The position numbers were made by a program, and so were the translations under genes. DNA of 64,000 bases, from positions 62,001-126,000 of the forward strand of contig JAUIRK010000931.1 in the NCBI GenBank assembly GCA_030549495.1. The letters are read 5' to 3'. The notes under the pieces are model-generated. The model searched no databases. It was not told where the DNA came from and was given only the letters and a program-made list of their open reading frames with translations. Shown here one piece after another: positions 12,362 to 24,374 of this stretch (position 1 is its first letter; each line of letters opens with the position of its first letter). Source of the DNA: Nectonema munidae. Taxonomy: Eukaryota; Nematomorpha; Nectonematoida; Nectonematidae.

Positions 12362-12600
12362 CAGGGTTGTGGAGTCGGAGTCTAGAGTCAGTGAAGTTAT
12401 CAAAAATGTCAGCAAACGATACGATATTGTTCTCAATCCGTACCTTATTTTTGGAGAATTTGTTTAGCAATTTCAAATGCAAGTTCCATGATACCTGAAC
12501 TACAGAAGCATTATTCCGATGATAGATAGTTTTAAAAAAACAATATCTTTCTTTGCGAATTCTGGATCTATTGTTTAAAGATGACATCAAGATTTTAAAC
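12362..12600. repeat. terminus of a GGAGTCGGAGTC-type hAT repeat
   Basis: CAGGGTTGTGGAGTCGGAGTC starts two bases after the piggyBac TTAA. It matches the ends at 505 and 62082 (reversed) and marks another copy of that family. Its far end was not found, and the 77-aa ORF on the minus strand here is not supported as a gene. Confidence 0.45.
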
Positions 12601-14344
12601 CTTCATTGATTCTAGACTCAATACACTTAATATTGCATAGCACAAAATACTTTTTAGTTTCTCAAACAATAGTGTCATATTTCGTTTATTCGTTTTCATA
12701 TAACATAAAATAATATAAAATAAAAAACAAATTGAAAAGCCATGAAAAATTTTAATTTAATTTAGAAAAGATAATAAAAAAAATATTAATTAGTACATTT
12801 TTAATATTTAATGTTTTTACTAGACAAAAAGAAATACATCAAGGATTCAGGAATACAAAAAACAAACGCTGAATTTAAATAAGTTTAAAAAAATTAAATA
12901 TTATTACTTTGCCAAAATTCTATAATGTAATATTTTTTCGACTTTCCGCCATTAATCCATTTATGACGTTAGAGTAAAAGTAATCTCAAAAGTAATAAAT
13001 TTCCGCAGCTTTAACCCTTTCGTGACCAGTATATCATATATGATATATAAACAATTTAACCGTCGTGTGCTTTTTCTAAAAGTTTTCTATATGAATCTTC
13101 TGCTTTTTAATAAATATCGTTTGATTTTTCTGGTCAACATTAAAAGGGCATTTTATAGTTTTTTTTACAATGTTTTGTTTTTGAACAATCTATTTTTACA
13201 TATGTTGTTAAATTTTTTTTTTTTTGGTGTGACAAGAACCTAATTGGTTTGCTCCACCTTCTTTTTATATTTCAGATTATTTTTATAATTCTTTTTTCTA
13301 AAATAAATAAAATAGTTAAAAATATTTCATCTAATTTAAACTTTTTAAAATACTTTATTTTTAACAATAGAATACATAATTATAATTTGAGAAATGATAA
13401 TAATATTTTTGTACACCGTTTTCTCAATATAACAAAAAAAAATTTTCTGCTTAGTGTAATTAATAATAATTAGAATTTAATACAATTACACAATAGATAT
13501 TTAAAAAATATTAAATCATTTTATCATTTAACATATAAAAATTTTATTTTTTAATAAATAGTAATTATATTTTTTTAATATAAATTTATGTTTAGTTCGT
13601 ATTTTTTTTTCATGAACCAAATAAATTTATTTATTTATTCTAACCAAAATTTTCCCTTCCTGTATTTCTTAACAAGATTTCAATTCGAGTTAAAATAAAT
13701 AGATTTCATATATTTTTTAGTTTTGATAAAGAGTCACGATCAGAAATCGAATCTGATACTTCGAAATTAATTTATTTTTTGAAAGACATTATGGGTTTCT
13801 TGAAGTTTTCTAAAATTTTTGACAACTTATTTAAAATATTTTTACTCAAAAAGGAAAGAAAAATTTATTTTGTTAAATATCAAAAATGTACAAAAGGCTA
13901 ATAAAGGAAGAAGTTTTTTATTTATAAAGACTGCAAAAAACAGGATTTAGGTTCTTCCTCCTCGATAATTGCAAGCATTTGTCAGGGATTTTGAATTATA
14001 TTATGGAATATGCAGCGTAGGGAATACGATGAGTTTGAAGATCTTTTTTATAAAATAGATGTGTCAGAAAGCAAAAAAGCCAAATCAGCTGCGAGATAGC
14101 TTTCCAACATTTCAATTAAATTAGTAAATACAAAATTAGAGGATAGTAAATATAACGTAAGCATTTAAAATTATAATATAGATGTACCAATGGTAGAAAA
14201 AAGTTTATATTATATATTTTAATTATACAAAGTAAACAATAAATATACGTAGTTTAGTATAACAATATATAATAAAAATTAAAGAAAAAAGACTCAAAAA
14301 TGAATATTATAATATGTTTAATGGAATAAATGAAGAACTATAAG
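12600..14344. other. very AT-rich stretch, nothing recognised
   Basis: Long A/T runs dominate. The open frames at 13022-13243 and 13249-13473 consist almost only of Phe, Leu, Ile and Asn codons and look like composition artefacts. At about 13013, TTAACCCTTTCGTGACC followed by the palindrome ATATCATATATGATAT may be one end of a TTAA MITE; no partner end was seen. Confidence 0.4.
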
Positions 14345-14830
14345 ATAATAAAATTTTTAGAAGGAACAAATATAACACTTTTTTAAGATACATGCTTGAT
14401 ATTTTCTATAGACTAAATTTGATGTAATAAATGATTTAAACGTCTTAAGTGTCAAACTCTCAATGTCCAAGTTTGATAAGTGATCATTCGAATATTTTGT
14501 GGATCTATATTTCAAAGTATTGTTAGAGCTAGGTAATCTGAGATACACTATTGTAAACTTATACGGGTATCTAAGATTATAATAAGTTTTTCATTTTTAA
14601 AAACAATCCAATTATCAAAAATAGAGGGTAGAAGATTTCTAACAAGTTTGAAAAGAAAAATTGATAACTGAAGCTGATAGATCTCTTCGATTCTTAACAA
14701 TTTATACTTTTCACATAAGGTAGTAAGATCTTTGCTTTTACAACTAAAAACTTTTTTAAAGCTTTGTTTTGTATACATATCAAATTTTAATGTCTGAGTA
14801 TACCCAATTAACAGGGCTGTTAAAAATTTA
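14345..14830 (-). mobile_element. LINE fragment: C-terminal end of a Jockey/CR1-like ORF2
   Basis: Two minus-strand frames give the C-terminal domain found after the reverse transcriptase in many animal LINEs. The first (14548-14778) has LLRIEEIYQLQLSIFLFKLV followed by NLLPSIFDNW; the second (14357-14548) begins MYLRLPSSNNTLKYRSTKYS and contains LTLKTFKSFI. These match the usual order: helix, P-x-x-F, then the R-x-S-x-x-L-Y-x-R-x-P motif and a final basic segment. The reverse transcriptase itself is not present here. One frame change separates the two pieces. Confidence 0.6.
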
Positions 14831-15049
14831 AAAATTTAAAACTAAAAAAAGCATTTAATATATATATTTTTCAAGTAGAAAAACATGAGTTTCTCTACTT
14901 TTCAACTACTTTTTTATTACTTCTGAATGAAAATAAAATTAAATTCGTAACCATAATTTAAAAATCTCTTTTTTCTCATAAAATAAAATTAAAAATAAAT
15001 AAATAAAACAATTTTTTTGAAAACATAAGGATACCATTTTTAATTGTAG

Positions 15050-16370
15050 TAAGTAGGTAGGTAGGTATGGAGATTTCTAAGCACTTTCCAGCTGGAGCTG
15101 ATATGCTTGCAAATCTGCTAGAATTTAGTCTTCAAAGTGTAAGTTTAGTCTTTGTGGGTCTTTCTGAAATAGAAAAGAAAATTTGGAAGATTTTCATGGC
15201 TGTAGACACTAGACTGTTTTGTAGAATGTATGGGTTAGTGATAATAATGGCTTATTGTTTTTGGATATTTGGGGGAGGATTGAGTGTTTGTTTTGCAGAG
15301 AGTATTGGTTCGATTGTGGTTATGAGAAGAAAGAAATGTTTGATGAGTAATGGGTGTTGTAGAAGATCATGCAGAGTGGATGGAATATCTTTAAAAAAGT
15401 AGCGGCTTTTTTCAAGAAGTTGGTGTCGATGAGAATGGAAAATTGGACAATAAAGGAGAATATGTATAATTGTTTCAATGTACGAACAGCTAAAACGACA
15501 GAGAAGGTTTGAGTGAAGTTTGAATTTGAAGAAGTATGCATTACAAGGGCAATGGGTAGAAACTCAGCGAATGATATTCCGAGGGAGTGAGTGAAAGTGT
15601 TTGTTTAAAATGAGTTCTGATAATGGCATAGATGTCGGAAGTGATGTGATGGTTGAGTCAATAGATTGTTTCCATTGCAGTAGTATAGAGTTAGTTATTG
15701 TCTTTGTAAATGTGGGAAATGGGTAGAGAAAATAGGGGTATGATCTGTGAATCGGAGATTTTTGATTTTGCAACATAATCGACAAGGTAGTTTTCGAAAC
15801 AGCTGGAATGAGCTAGACAACAGATGATTTTTAATTCAAATTGATTAGATAGGTGAATAAGTTTGTGAGTCTGTGAAAAAAGTGATATATTTGAAGGAGG
15901 TAGAAAAGGAAGTTAGGTTATTAAGGAGTATATTGCAGGATAGTAATACTGCGTGAATTTCTCTTTCGTATGCAGTGATTTCTGGATCTAGATTTGTGTG
16001 TTGGATAAGGAATGGGTTTTTTGTGTTTTGTAGGAAGAATGCGCATGCAGCTGAAGAGCGATGTGATTTGTAACCGTTAGTGAAAATTGAAAGCGAGCTG
16101 ATAGTATTTGTTGTACGTTGGTGAGCTATAGAGTTTAGGGCAAGATATCTATGGTGACAGATGTTAGTGGTGTAAGGAGGAGACGAAGAAGGGTGGATGA
16201 GCTAGATTGGGTGATTTAATGGTAGCACTTGATAAGATGTTTTGTTAGGAGCAAACTGAATTTATAAGGAATTGTAGTACTGCAGTGATTGGGATGTTTG
16301 GGTTGTGTATAGTTTGGTGAAAGGATGTTGTGAGGATGTAGAGCAGAAAGTTATTAGGTAATTTTTAAGA
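15050..16370 (-). mobile_element. LINE fragment with RNase H and C-terminal zinc knuckle
   Basis: Read on the minus strand, about 16135-15910 encodes an RNase H-like domain: SIFTNG (normally TDG, so the first acid is replaced), then ITAYEREIHAVLL (second acid), then FFTDSQ (third acid). Further on, about 15535-15440, comes a C-x-x-x-C...ETIIHILLYCP...R knuckle, the usual C-terminal motif of RNase-H LINEs. The strand is strongly biased (+ strand G/T-rich), so the + strand ORF at 15067-15402 is an antisense shadow. Several stops interrupt the frame. The clade (I, R1, LOA or Jockey) cannot be fixed without the reverse transcriptase. Confidence 0.6.
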
Positions 16371-16515
16371 AGCATAACAAGAAGGTATAAAAATAAAATA
16401 GTAACCAATTATTCCTTCTAATGCCTAAACATTTCATTGTTTTTTCATTTTAAATATTTTTTACTTTTATATCAAGATAAGAGATTTTATTAAAGTATTT
16501 TCTCTTAATTTTCAC

Positions 16516-16555
16516 TAGTGCCCGTTAGTGCCCACTGGTGCCCATTAGTCCCCAC
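16516..16555. repeat. 4 x 10-bp minisatellite
   Basis: Four consecutive 10-mers of the form TAGTGCCCRY (TAGTGCCCGT, TAGTGCCCAC, TGGTGCCCAT, TAGTCCCCAC). It sits exactly at the 3' edge of the LINE endonuclease fragment read on the minus strand. Confidence 0.7.
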
Positions 16556-16970
16556 AAATTAAAGACACCCGAAATGTTGTTGTTGATACGATTAACTAAA
16601 ATCTCAATTTCATGTATCTTAGATTTAAAGGAATGACAATTAATGCTCATAATTATGAATCCTTGAGGTATAGTATTTATGTTTTCATAATTTATATAAG
16701 AAGATGAACATCTATGTAGATCTGATATACATCTATAGGAGATAGTAAATGTAATGTCTTTATATTTGTTTGAGGCACTTTTATCAATTTTCATCATAAG
16801 ATTCAAACTTAATAGTATTTATTTCTTTTATAATAAGTGGACATGATTTACTGAAAGCACAGTGATTAAAATGGGCATATCCTTTATTTATGCAGTTTAT
16901 ATACTTATATTCATCAGGTGATGTTTTCTTAATACAAGCGTAACAAAAAAAAATTTTCCTAATAAAAGCC
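16525..16970 (-). mobile_element. LINE fragment: ORF1 zinc knuckle and start of the endonuclease
   Basis: On the minus strand, about 16960-16830 encodes a Cys/His segment (C-x-N-K-G-x-A-H-F-x-x-C...SKSCP) like the zinc knuckles ending Jockey/CR1 ORF1 proteins. The frame 16806-16525 contains FIIMSINCHSFKSKIHEIEI, which matches the N-terminus of an apurinic-type endonuclease (the hxhNhrSLxxKhdEL pattern). The endonuclease is cut short after about 30 residues, where the 10-bp minisatellite begins. Order and strand agree with the fragments at 15.0-16.4 kb and 14.3-14.8 kb, but the reverse transcriptase is missing between them. Confidence 0.5.
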
Positions 16971-18480
16971 TCTCAAGGCACTACCATCCAGCATGCTAAA
17001 TAAGTTGTTAAACAATTATTCATTCTTTTAATACAGAAGAAATATTTTAGATTTAATTATAGTCCGAGGCGTAGCAAGAAGGTGTTCCCAGTGGCCTAGG
17101 AGCAAATGATAAATTTTTTGGCACCTTTTAAAAAGTTCTTAGACCTCCCATTAGAGGAAAAATTTTTAATGATATTCCGTATAAATATTTTTTAGGCCCC
17201 TCCAGAAATTTTTTGACCCATATACTTTCCTTATTATAAAGTTTCAATCAATCTCAAAGATTTTTTTGAGTTTTACAGTTATATTAAATATATATGTAAA
17301 ATTTTTCTTAATCAATTTTCATGTATTTTTTTGGTTTCTAATTCAGATTTTCTTTCATTGTTTTCGCCAAATGATTAAGGCTGGACAATATATGATTTGC
17401 TTGTAATTCACATATCTTAAAAATATGGGTAGAGACTCGAGCTCAGGCTGGGCATTTTACTTTGTTTTATTTTGCTATTTATTAGTGCTTACTTATTCCT
17501 GTATATAGTGCCTTTGTGTCTATGGTGTCAAAATTCAAGTTTATTATATAGTTTATCATTATATATGAACTGTTTTTTTTTCATTGGACTATAGATCAAT
17601 CTTATACTTTTACTAAAGAATGGGGTAAATCAATTTGAAACAGAAAAGCTCAACTTATACAACTTTAATATGTCAAAGTTGTAAATTAAGTAAAAATAAT
17701 AGAAAATAGAGTAGCTGCTCGTTCGACAACTGATAAAAAAGTAATTTTTGAAAATATTGGAAAAACTACACTATATATTCGAGTATCGTACGATTTTGCT
17801 TATTATACGATTCTCTAATTTTTCACACAAAAACATGATTTTCCCATACAACTCTTGAATCTTTAAAAATTCATATTGGGTGAAAAATTTTTTTTGAAGA
17901 ATTATTCAATTTTGAGCATGAAAATTATACCGCACAGTTGCCTGTAAACCAACATAGGTGGCTAATGTATGGATGGCGCATCAAACAACCAACAAACTAA
18001 AAAAAATAATAATACCGCTTTAATTTTTTTTAATATAAGTAAGATTTTTCCTAAAACTTTCAAAATGGCTCTTTTGTCTAAGGTATAAGTGAAAGTTAAA
18101 AGCTAATGAATTTTTTATATTCAAATAACTTAAAAAATGATAAATAAATATTTTTTTAACGGATAAAGTTCAAACAGTATTCGTTAATATATCTTTTGAG
18201 AAATATGTATCTTATCCAATATAATAGATATGATAATAAAACCCTCAGGTGAAACGCAGTTATTCTCTTTTCATCTTTAGAGCTTTAACTAAATTTTGTT
18301 ATCTAGTGAAAATCTCCGAAAATCAAAATCCCCGCTATAGAAATTTAAAAAAATGCTAGAAACTTAGATTGCCTCGGTAGAATTTTTTTAAACTAAAATT
18401 TTGGTTATTATAATGCTAAAATATAACGTTTTAACAGTCATATAAACAAGCATCAAGATTATTTTCTTTTAATTTCTAAA
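16971..18480. other. no gene recognised; possible MITE start
   Basis: At about 17065, GAGGCGTAGCAAG resembles the CAGAGGCGTAGCTA terminus of the MITE at 24375 and may be the end of a degraded relative. The rest is AT-rich with no supported coding region. Confidence 0.3.
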
Positions 18481-18606
18481 ATTTAGTTCAATCAAAGAAT
18501 TTTATACTCAACTTGTTACGTAAAACCCCAAAATGACGTACGCATTTAGTTCAATTAAAGAATTTTATACTCAACTTGCTACGTAAAAGTCCAAAATGAC
18601 GTACGC
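18481..18606. repeat. 63-bp direct tandem duplication
   Basis: 18481-18543 and 18544-18606 are near-identical; both begin ATTTAGTTCAAT and end GACGTACGC. They differ at only a few positions, so the duplication is relatively recent. Confidence 0.85.
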
Positions 18607-20511
18607 ATTATCAAAAACGTTTAGCATGACAAAAATGAAAGACTCAACGATTTTCAATGAGCTGTGCCACTTTTTCTCACAGCATATCTAAGGGCTTCCA
18701 TTTGAGGCAAATCTCCACCTCTATAAATTTTTCCATGAAAAGAACATAGAGATCGCCCACATGTATTTCAAATTATTTCGAAAGAATGTTTTCTCTTTCG
18801 AAAAAAAATTTTCAGAGTTGAGGTCCGGTCATTTAATTGTTTTCGCTAGCTTAACTCATAAAATCATTAAAAATAAATTGAAATCATGGAGTCAACAAAC
18901 TGATCTAAAATACACACAAGAGAAGTAAAATGCGCCGCCCTTCATTTGGAGGAAAACGAGATTGAGTAATTCAACCGCGTTGTCACAACTTTACTACTAC
19001 CGGTATGTGAGGTCTGTATCGGAAGCAGCAAACAATTGGTTGCCGTTTACAAGTTGACAATGAAGACTTAAATCTAATTGTTTTATCTTCGACACATACA
19101 ATAAGACCAATGCCAACCTACGTTACAAGCTCATTTTGAAATATATAATTTTCTATCTGTGCCCCATGTCATATGAATATCGCTCGCTCATCAGTTGTAC
19201 TAGGCAAAAAATGAAACCTTCAAAAGAGAATCCTACATAAGAAATAAACTAACTATTTTTTAGTAAAATGTCTTTTACGATGCTTACAATAACTATTAAA
19301 AATTGTCAATGAACAATCTAGATGTAACGATAAGGTTGTTAAGCAACTCCAAATACAGGGGGCGGGGACTAAACTGATTTTGATGGGGCGGGACTAAGAA
19401 AGTGTATACATTTATATATTTCAAAGGAGTTACAGGGGCAAAATAGAGGGGAGGGGGCGAAAATATTTACAATGTCTTTATTAATTTACACTAATATTAG
19501 CAAATCCCACTCTCTTCTACAGATGCCTTATAAAAGAATAATAAAATCATTCTAAAATCTGATATAAAGATTTCGGCATCCTCCTGCTATTAATAATTTT
19601 TTTTAATTTTAACTACCCTAAAATTATTTTATCTTTTAGGTCTGACCCATCAAAATGGTCACAGTGCGGCTAATCAATCTTTTTGTTGCGATTGATATTA
19701 CACATTGGCGCTTCACACGATTCCTCTGCCCTGACATCATTTTCCCATCATCTGCTTCAAAATGTTTTAATATTTCCTGCAATGATCTTTGATAACATTG
19801 ATGCTTTAGAGGAGGCATTTGTATAATTTTTTAACTTATTCGGGAGCGTTTAAAACAGCTAGGTCGTTTATTAGAGAGGGTTCATGGTAAAAAATCTTAT
19901 CAAAATTGCCGAAACAATAAAAAAATAAAACTTACTTTCAATTCAAAGACCTGTGTGTAAACATTAAAATATATTGATTCAGAATTTACTTTTAATATTT
20001 TTTAGAAAATGAATTAAGATTTTTGGGATTTTTCATTACTTTGTTTCATATTGTTTACATTTTTTCAATTAATTTTTTACTATTTTTAGATATTTCACTT
20101 TTCTCGTTTTTTTTGTTTTTTAATAAATTAAATCGTTAATTATTTTGTGATTTCTTATTAGTTCATTCATTATTATTCTTTCTGAATCTGATATTAAATC
20201 TCAAGGATTCAAGTAATTTTGAAATTTTTTTAAAACTTTTATTCGTGTCATATTGATTAAGAGAGCCTATTTTTTACCTTTTAAAAATAAAGTTTACTGT
20301 TTAGCCTGACCCATTAATTACATGTGATAAATTTTTTATCTTTGTATCCTATTATTATAAAAGTCTATACTCAGCTTTAAAATTTTTGATATCAAAATCA
20401 TTTAGCATATGAAATAAACAAAATTTCTTCTATGAAAATTCTCAAATTCATAAAGAAGTCTACCACTATTTAACAAAATTTTAATACCTTTTTCTATTTA
20501 TTTATAATCAG
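18607..20511. other. no gene recognised
   Basis: An open frame of 60 codons on the minus strand (19636-19818) has normal codon content but no recognised motif. G-rich patches lie around 19357-19462. Nothing else is supported. Confidence 0.3.
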
Positions 20512-20960
20512 GCCTGGGGAGTCGGAACCCGGAGGCAGATAAGTTTGGAAGAGCCGTAACCAAGCCATTAGCAAACATAACAAAAAATTTGAAAAGTTAC
20601 TTCTTCAATCAATAAAGAAACAAGTATGCCTTAAATTAAATATATTACAGGAGCGGATCTAGAAATTGGCAGGAGGGGGGCGGATTTTACTAAACTAGAA
20701 CTTAAATTTCAAGCATATAAGCTTTATCAAAATTTTTAAAACAAAAAGAAGAATGAGAGCATTAAAATGATCCTCATTCATTGAACTGCGAAGTGAATTG
20801 ATGTGGTAAAACTTGATGTGTTTAAATAATAAATTTACAAAAAAAATTGGATAATATAAAATTAATAAGTGTCACACTTAACTACGATTGAAAGATAAAA
20901 AAAACTTTTTAGCGCCTCTCTCTTTAGAGAAAGATTGAATCTAAAAAACGAATTTCAGAA
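20512..20960. repeat. terminus of a GGAGTCGGA-type repeat and flank
   Basis: CAGGCCTGGGGAGTCGGAAC resembles the hAT-like terminus at 12362. No matching other end was identified, and no coding remnant follows. Confidence 0.35.
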
Positions 20961-20974
20961 ATTAATTAAGTTGT

Positions 20975-21670
20975 TTGTCGCGTTCGCACCCATCCTTTCG
21001 GATATCGTGGCCCGCTCGGAATGCTGAGTCCAAGTCTACCTGGACTTTCCATCCCTCTAAACGCCTATCGGCCCTTGTTACTGCATAGCTATACCTTATT
21101 ATATATATTATTTTACAAGAATTTATGTTACAATATATAAATACAACTGAGTGAAAGATACAATCCTAACGCGAACGCTCCCAATTTGGGAAACAAACTT
21201 ATTGTCTAGTGATAGCTTGATTACTAACCACGTCGCTAGAGCACTACCTAACCGTAAAAACCTTTGAATTCTTCAGAGGAAGAAAACCAGGGTAAAAAAC
21301 CGGCACGACGGAATGTATCTTGTTCCTAAATAAAAGAATATGATTATAAAAGGTATATGCTACAAAAATAGAAGCGTTAGAAGGCATGCAATATCTTATA
21401 TATTATTAATAAATAATATTTGATGCATGTTATAGGGGTTAGGAAAGATATACATAATTTAAGGCATGCTAGGTTAGGAACAATCTACCCCTGGAATTTT
21501 ACTCCATCCTTAAATGTCGTCCCTAGGATATATGTTTTAATATTGGAAAGTTTAAACGGTTCTACAAGCGGACTCCTATAGAGGCCAGATTACCGACTAT
21601 GCCTAACCTAGCTCGTAACATGAAACTGTTTTGGGACTTATACCTTGTGCCAATCCTAAATTTAAGTAGG
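20975..21670. other. GC-enriched block of unknown nature
   Basis: This block is visibly richer in G+C than its surroundings. It holds non-repetitive sequence such as TCGTGGCCCGCTCGGAATGC (about 21007) and two inverted CTAGGTTAGG / CCTAACCTAG motifs (about 21468 and 21602). No long open frame exists on either strand. Read in reverse, about 21245-21160 has a GTGGTTAGTAATC segment and a later GTTCGCGTTAGG segment that vaguely recall the A and B boxes of a tRNA-derived SINE, but the match is too weak to call. It could be the non-coding body of a mobile element or a transferred fragment. Confidence 0.3.
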
Positions 21671-21773
21671 CGGATCTAGAACTCAGAAAAAAACAGAACT
21701 ATATCGCAGAACGCAGAAGAATTTATGTTTAGGTAGTGCAAAGAAAAAATTAAAAAAAATCCTTTTTAAATTA

Positions 21774-23350
21774 TAGATGGCGTTAATAAACATTTTTATA
21801 TTTTGTACATTATACAAAAATTCTATTAAAAGTAAGTTCTTAAGAATAAATAAAAATAAACTTTATTTCACTTTTTTTGAAAAAAATTAAAGTTAGGTCA
21901 TTATGAAAAGTGTAGCAAAATTTTTTGGCTGGTCGTCTGAGTGTTTTTGCAAAATTATGAATACAAGAAATTCAAGTAAAAATTATCCTTTTTTGGGCAA
22001 TATTCCTGGATCTACTCATTTAACTATCATCGGTTGTAGACAAACTACGTTTCAACAAATTTTTCTTATGCTATCTTAGTTTTATGCAGAGAAGATTGTT
22101 CTAAAAATTCAAAAATAAGTATTCTCAATTCGAAAAAAGTTGTTGAAGAAGTCAAAAAGCAAATAAACCTACAATAGCAGAAAACAAGATTTATGAGATT
22201 TTAATTTATGCGTCAGAATATAAAATTTTTTTAGAGTTGATGATCCACACAATAGTAAAAAGTTTGAAGAATTCAAAAATATACTAACACAAACAATGCC
22301 TTTTTGGCCAAGAGATGTTTTACAAAAGATGAAAAATGGAAAAACAACATTTGAAAAAAGAGAGATTGATGAGGGTGTTATTTTTTTTTAGAAAAGATTT
22401 GATAGAGAAAACGCTTCCTACAGTGGTGTAGATGCAAAAAGTTTTTCATTAAGTGAGAAAAGAAAGAAAAAACAAAAAGTTTGTGAAAAAAGAAAAGCAA
22501 TATTAGTTTCGAAACAGAATGTTTAGAAAGTGAATATTGCGATAAGTTAGAAGAAAACATCGATATTTCAAGCAAAAGGTGTAAAAAGAGTGGAACAAAC
22601 ATTTTTGTACCACATGACATTTTAAAAAAGAAAACGTAGTTTCTACATTTGTAAGAAACAATGTTTAACCGACAGCAAAAAAAAGGTACAATTCTTCAAT
22701 CATTTATTGAAGCTTGTAAAGGTGACTCAAGCAAAATGAACTTACATCCTTCTCAAGCCTACAAATATAAAGTTGAAGTTATAGAAAAAACAGCTGAAAA
22801 AATTAAATGTTCTTGGACGCCAAAAAACATTCTTAAATTTGCATTGGGATGGAAAGTTGCTTCCAACATTGAAAAGGAAGTTTCATTACGAAGAGCGGAT
22901 GCCTGCGGTTGTTTCAAACAACGACATGATCAAATTGCTTGGCGTGCCATTTAGCTTTTTTTTTTTAAATACAAAGGAGGAGATATTCTTTCAAAGGCGT
23001 CTGTTGATCTGTTTGAAAATTGGGATTGAAAAGAATTTGTGAAAACAATGGTCTTTGACACCACAAGTCTAAACACTGGACGTTTATCGGCTACTTGTGT
23101 TTGCATTCAAAGCAAATTAGGAAGACCACTTTCACCACAGTCTTTGGTGCCCTTGTAGACATCATATTGGAGAAATTATGTTAAGAAAAATTTGGGAAGC
23201 TTCAGAAATTTACAGTTCATCTGGTCCAGAAAACTATCTTTTCAATAAATTTAGAAAAAACTTTTATGTTAGAAATGAATACAATGAACTTTCCTTGTAT
23301 GTTAGAAATATATATTTATGTTAGAAATAATTACAAGGATTTAAAATATT
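21774..23350 (+). pseudogene. unclassified transposase-like relic (FDTTxxNTG family)
   Basis: Broken + strand frames belong to a protein family that is common in arthropod and other invertebrate genomes and usually left unnamed. Recognisable blocks are FALGW / WDGKLLPTL at about 22830-22870, RMPAVVSNNDMIKLLGVP at about 22895-22950, and MVFDTTSLNTGRLSATCV at about 23048-23102. Members of the family usually continue with a CRHH-x-x-E block; here only traces remain (about 23150-23190, HHIGEIM-like), followed by SSGPENYLFNKFRKN at about 23215-23260. The conserved acid in FDTT and the CRHH block suggest an RNase-H-fold transposase, an inference. The left boundary is placed at TAGATGGCGTTAA (21774-21786), a motif shared with the piggyBac subterminal regions. 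The element is broken in several places. Confidence 0.5.
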
Positions 23351-24366
23351 TTTGAAATGTTTTTTTAATATTTATATTTGTATATCATTATATAAACTTA
23401 TTATATTTTTTTAAAACTATGATTAAATAAACATACAAAAATGACATTTTTTTGAAATACAAAACAATTTATTTTCGATTTTGCGATACCTAAACAAGTT
23501 TCAATACTCGCCAAATTTTAAACAGATAATTTTTTTATTTTTAAGCGACAAGGGAAACACCCTAGGGGGCGTACTCCGGTTCCGGTTCGCCCCCTTTAAA
23601 TCCGACAGTGTATTATATATAGTTTAAATAATTAACTAACTTAACCCATCTAAAAAACTAACCAATTATAGAACAAAAAAATAATATAAAATTTCATTTA
23701 CAAAAAACTAAATAGAACTTATATATTCGTATACAAACAAATTAATTATATTATAAAAAATATTCTTTAGTTTTGTCAAAAATTTCTGAACATAATTTTT
23801 TAGAAAAATCTATTTCAACCGGACTTTTTCATCAACTTTTATGAGATCTAAATGATCACGCTTGAAAATGAAGTGTGAATCATTCAATGTTATTGATATG
23901 AACTATAAAAAGGCTTTTGACTAGATTTTAAGCGTTTATCTAATGAGGAACATCTTGATATTGAAACCAAGCTCTTCTGAATAAAGATAGAATGTAGAAA
24001 TTCTTAACCGAAGTATCCCCGCTTTGTATCTAAATTTAAACTGTACCTCTAGGAATTTCTATTAGGCATTTTTGTGGCACTTTCAGTAACTCAATCTAAA
24101 ATTCAACCCAAGTTAGTGTGCAACGATTGTTTTCGGCTTTTTCTATTATTGATTCTGACCTGCGAGATTCAATGAAAGAAAATTTGGTAAAGGCAAATTG
24201 GAAAATAAAATTTTCATTTTGTTTTACATACAGTGTATTTTAAATTTAGTTAACCTTGGTGCCTTTTGTCAAATAATAATTGAAAAGTAAGTATTTTGCG
24301 ACATTGCATTTCTCCTAATGTTTTCATGGTTGCCGTCATAATGCCAAATAAATTGATAAGCTATGG
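23351..24366. other. no gene recognised
   Basis: AT-rich. At about 23572-23601 there is an inverted pair GGGGGCG ... CGCCCCC around CCGGTTCCGG, probably the end of a mobile element. No coding region is supported. Confidence 0.35.
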
Positions 24367-24374
24367 AGCCGGAG

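Noticed and set aside
13022-13473. Two open frames rich in Phe, Leu, Ile and Asn
   Set aside because: They reflect extreme AT content; no domain, no homology pattern and no splice context.
15067-15402. 111-aa + strand ORF with hydrophobic segments
   Set aside because: The minus strand carries the LINE RNase H and knuckle region; the + strand frame is its antisense shadow.
21468-21615. TAGGTTAGG-type motifs as arthropod telomere repeats
   Set aside because: Only isolated short matches; no tandem TTAGG array.
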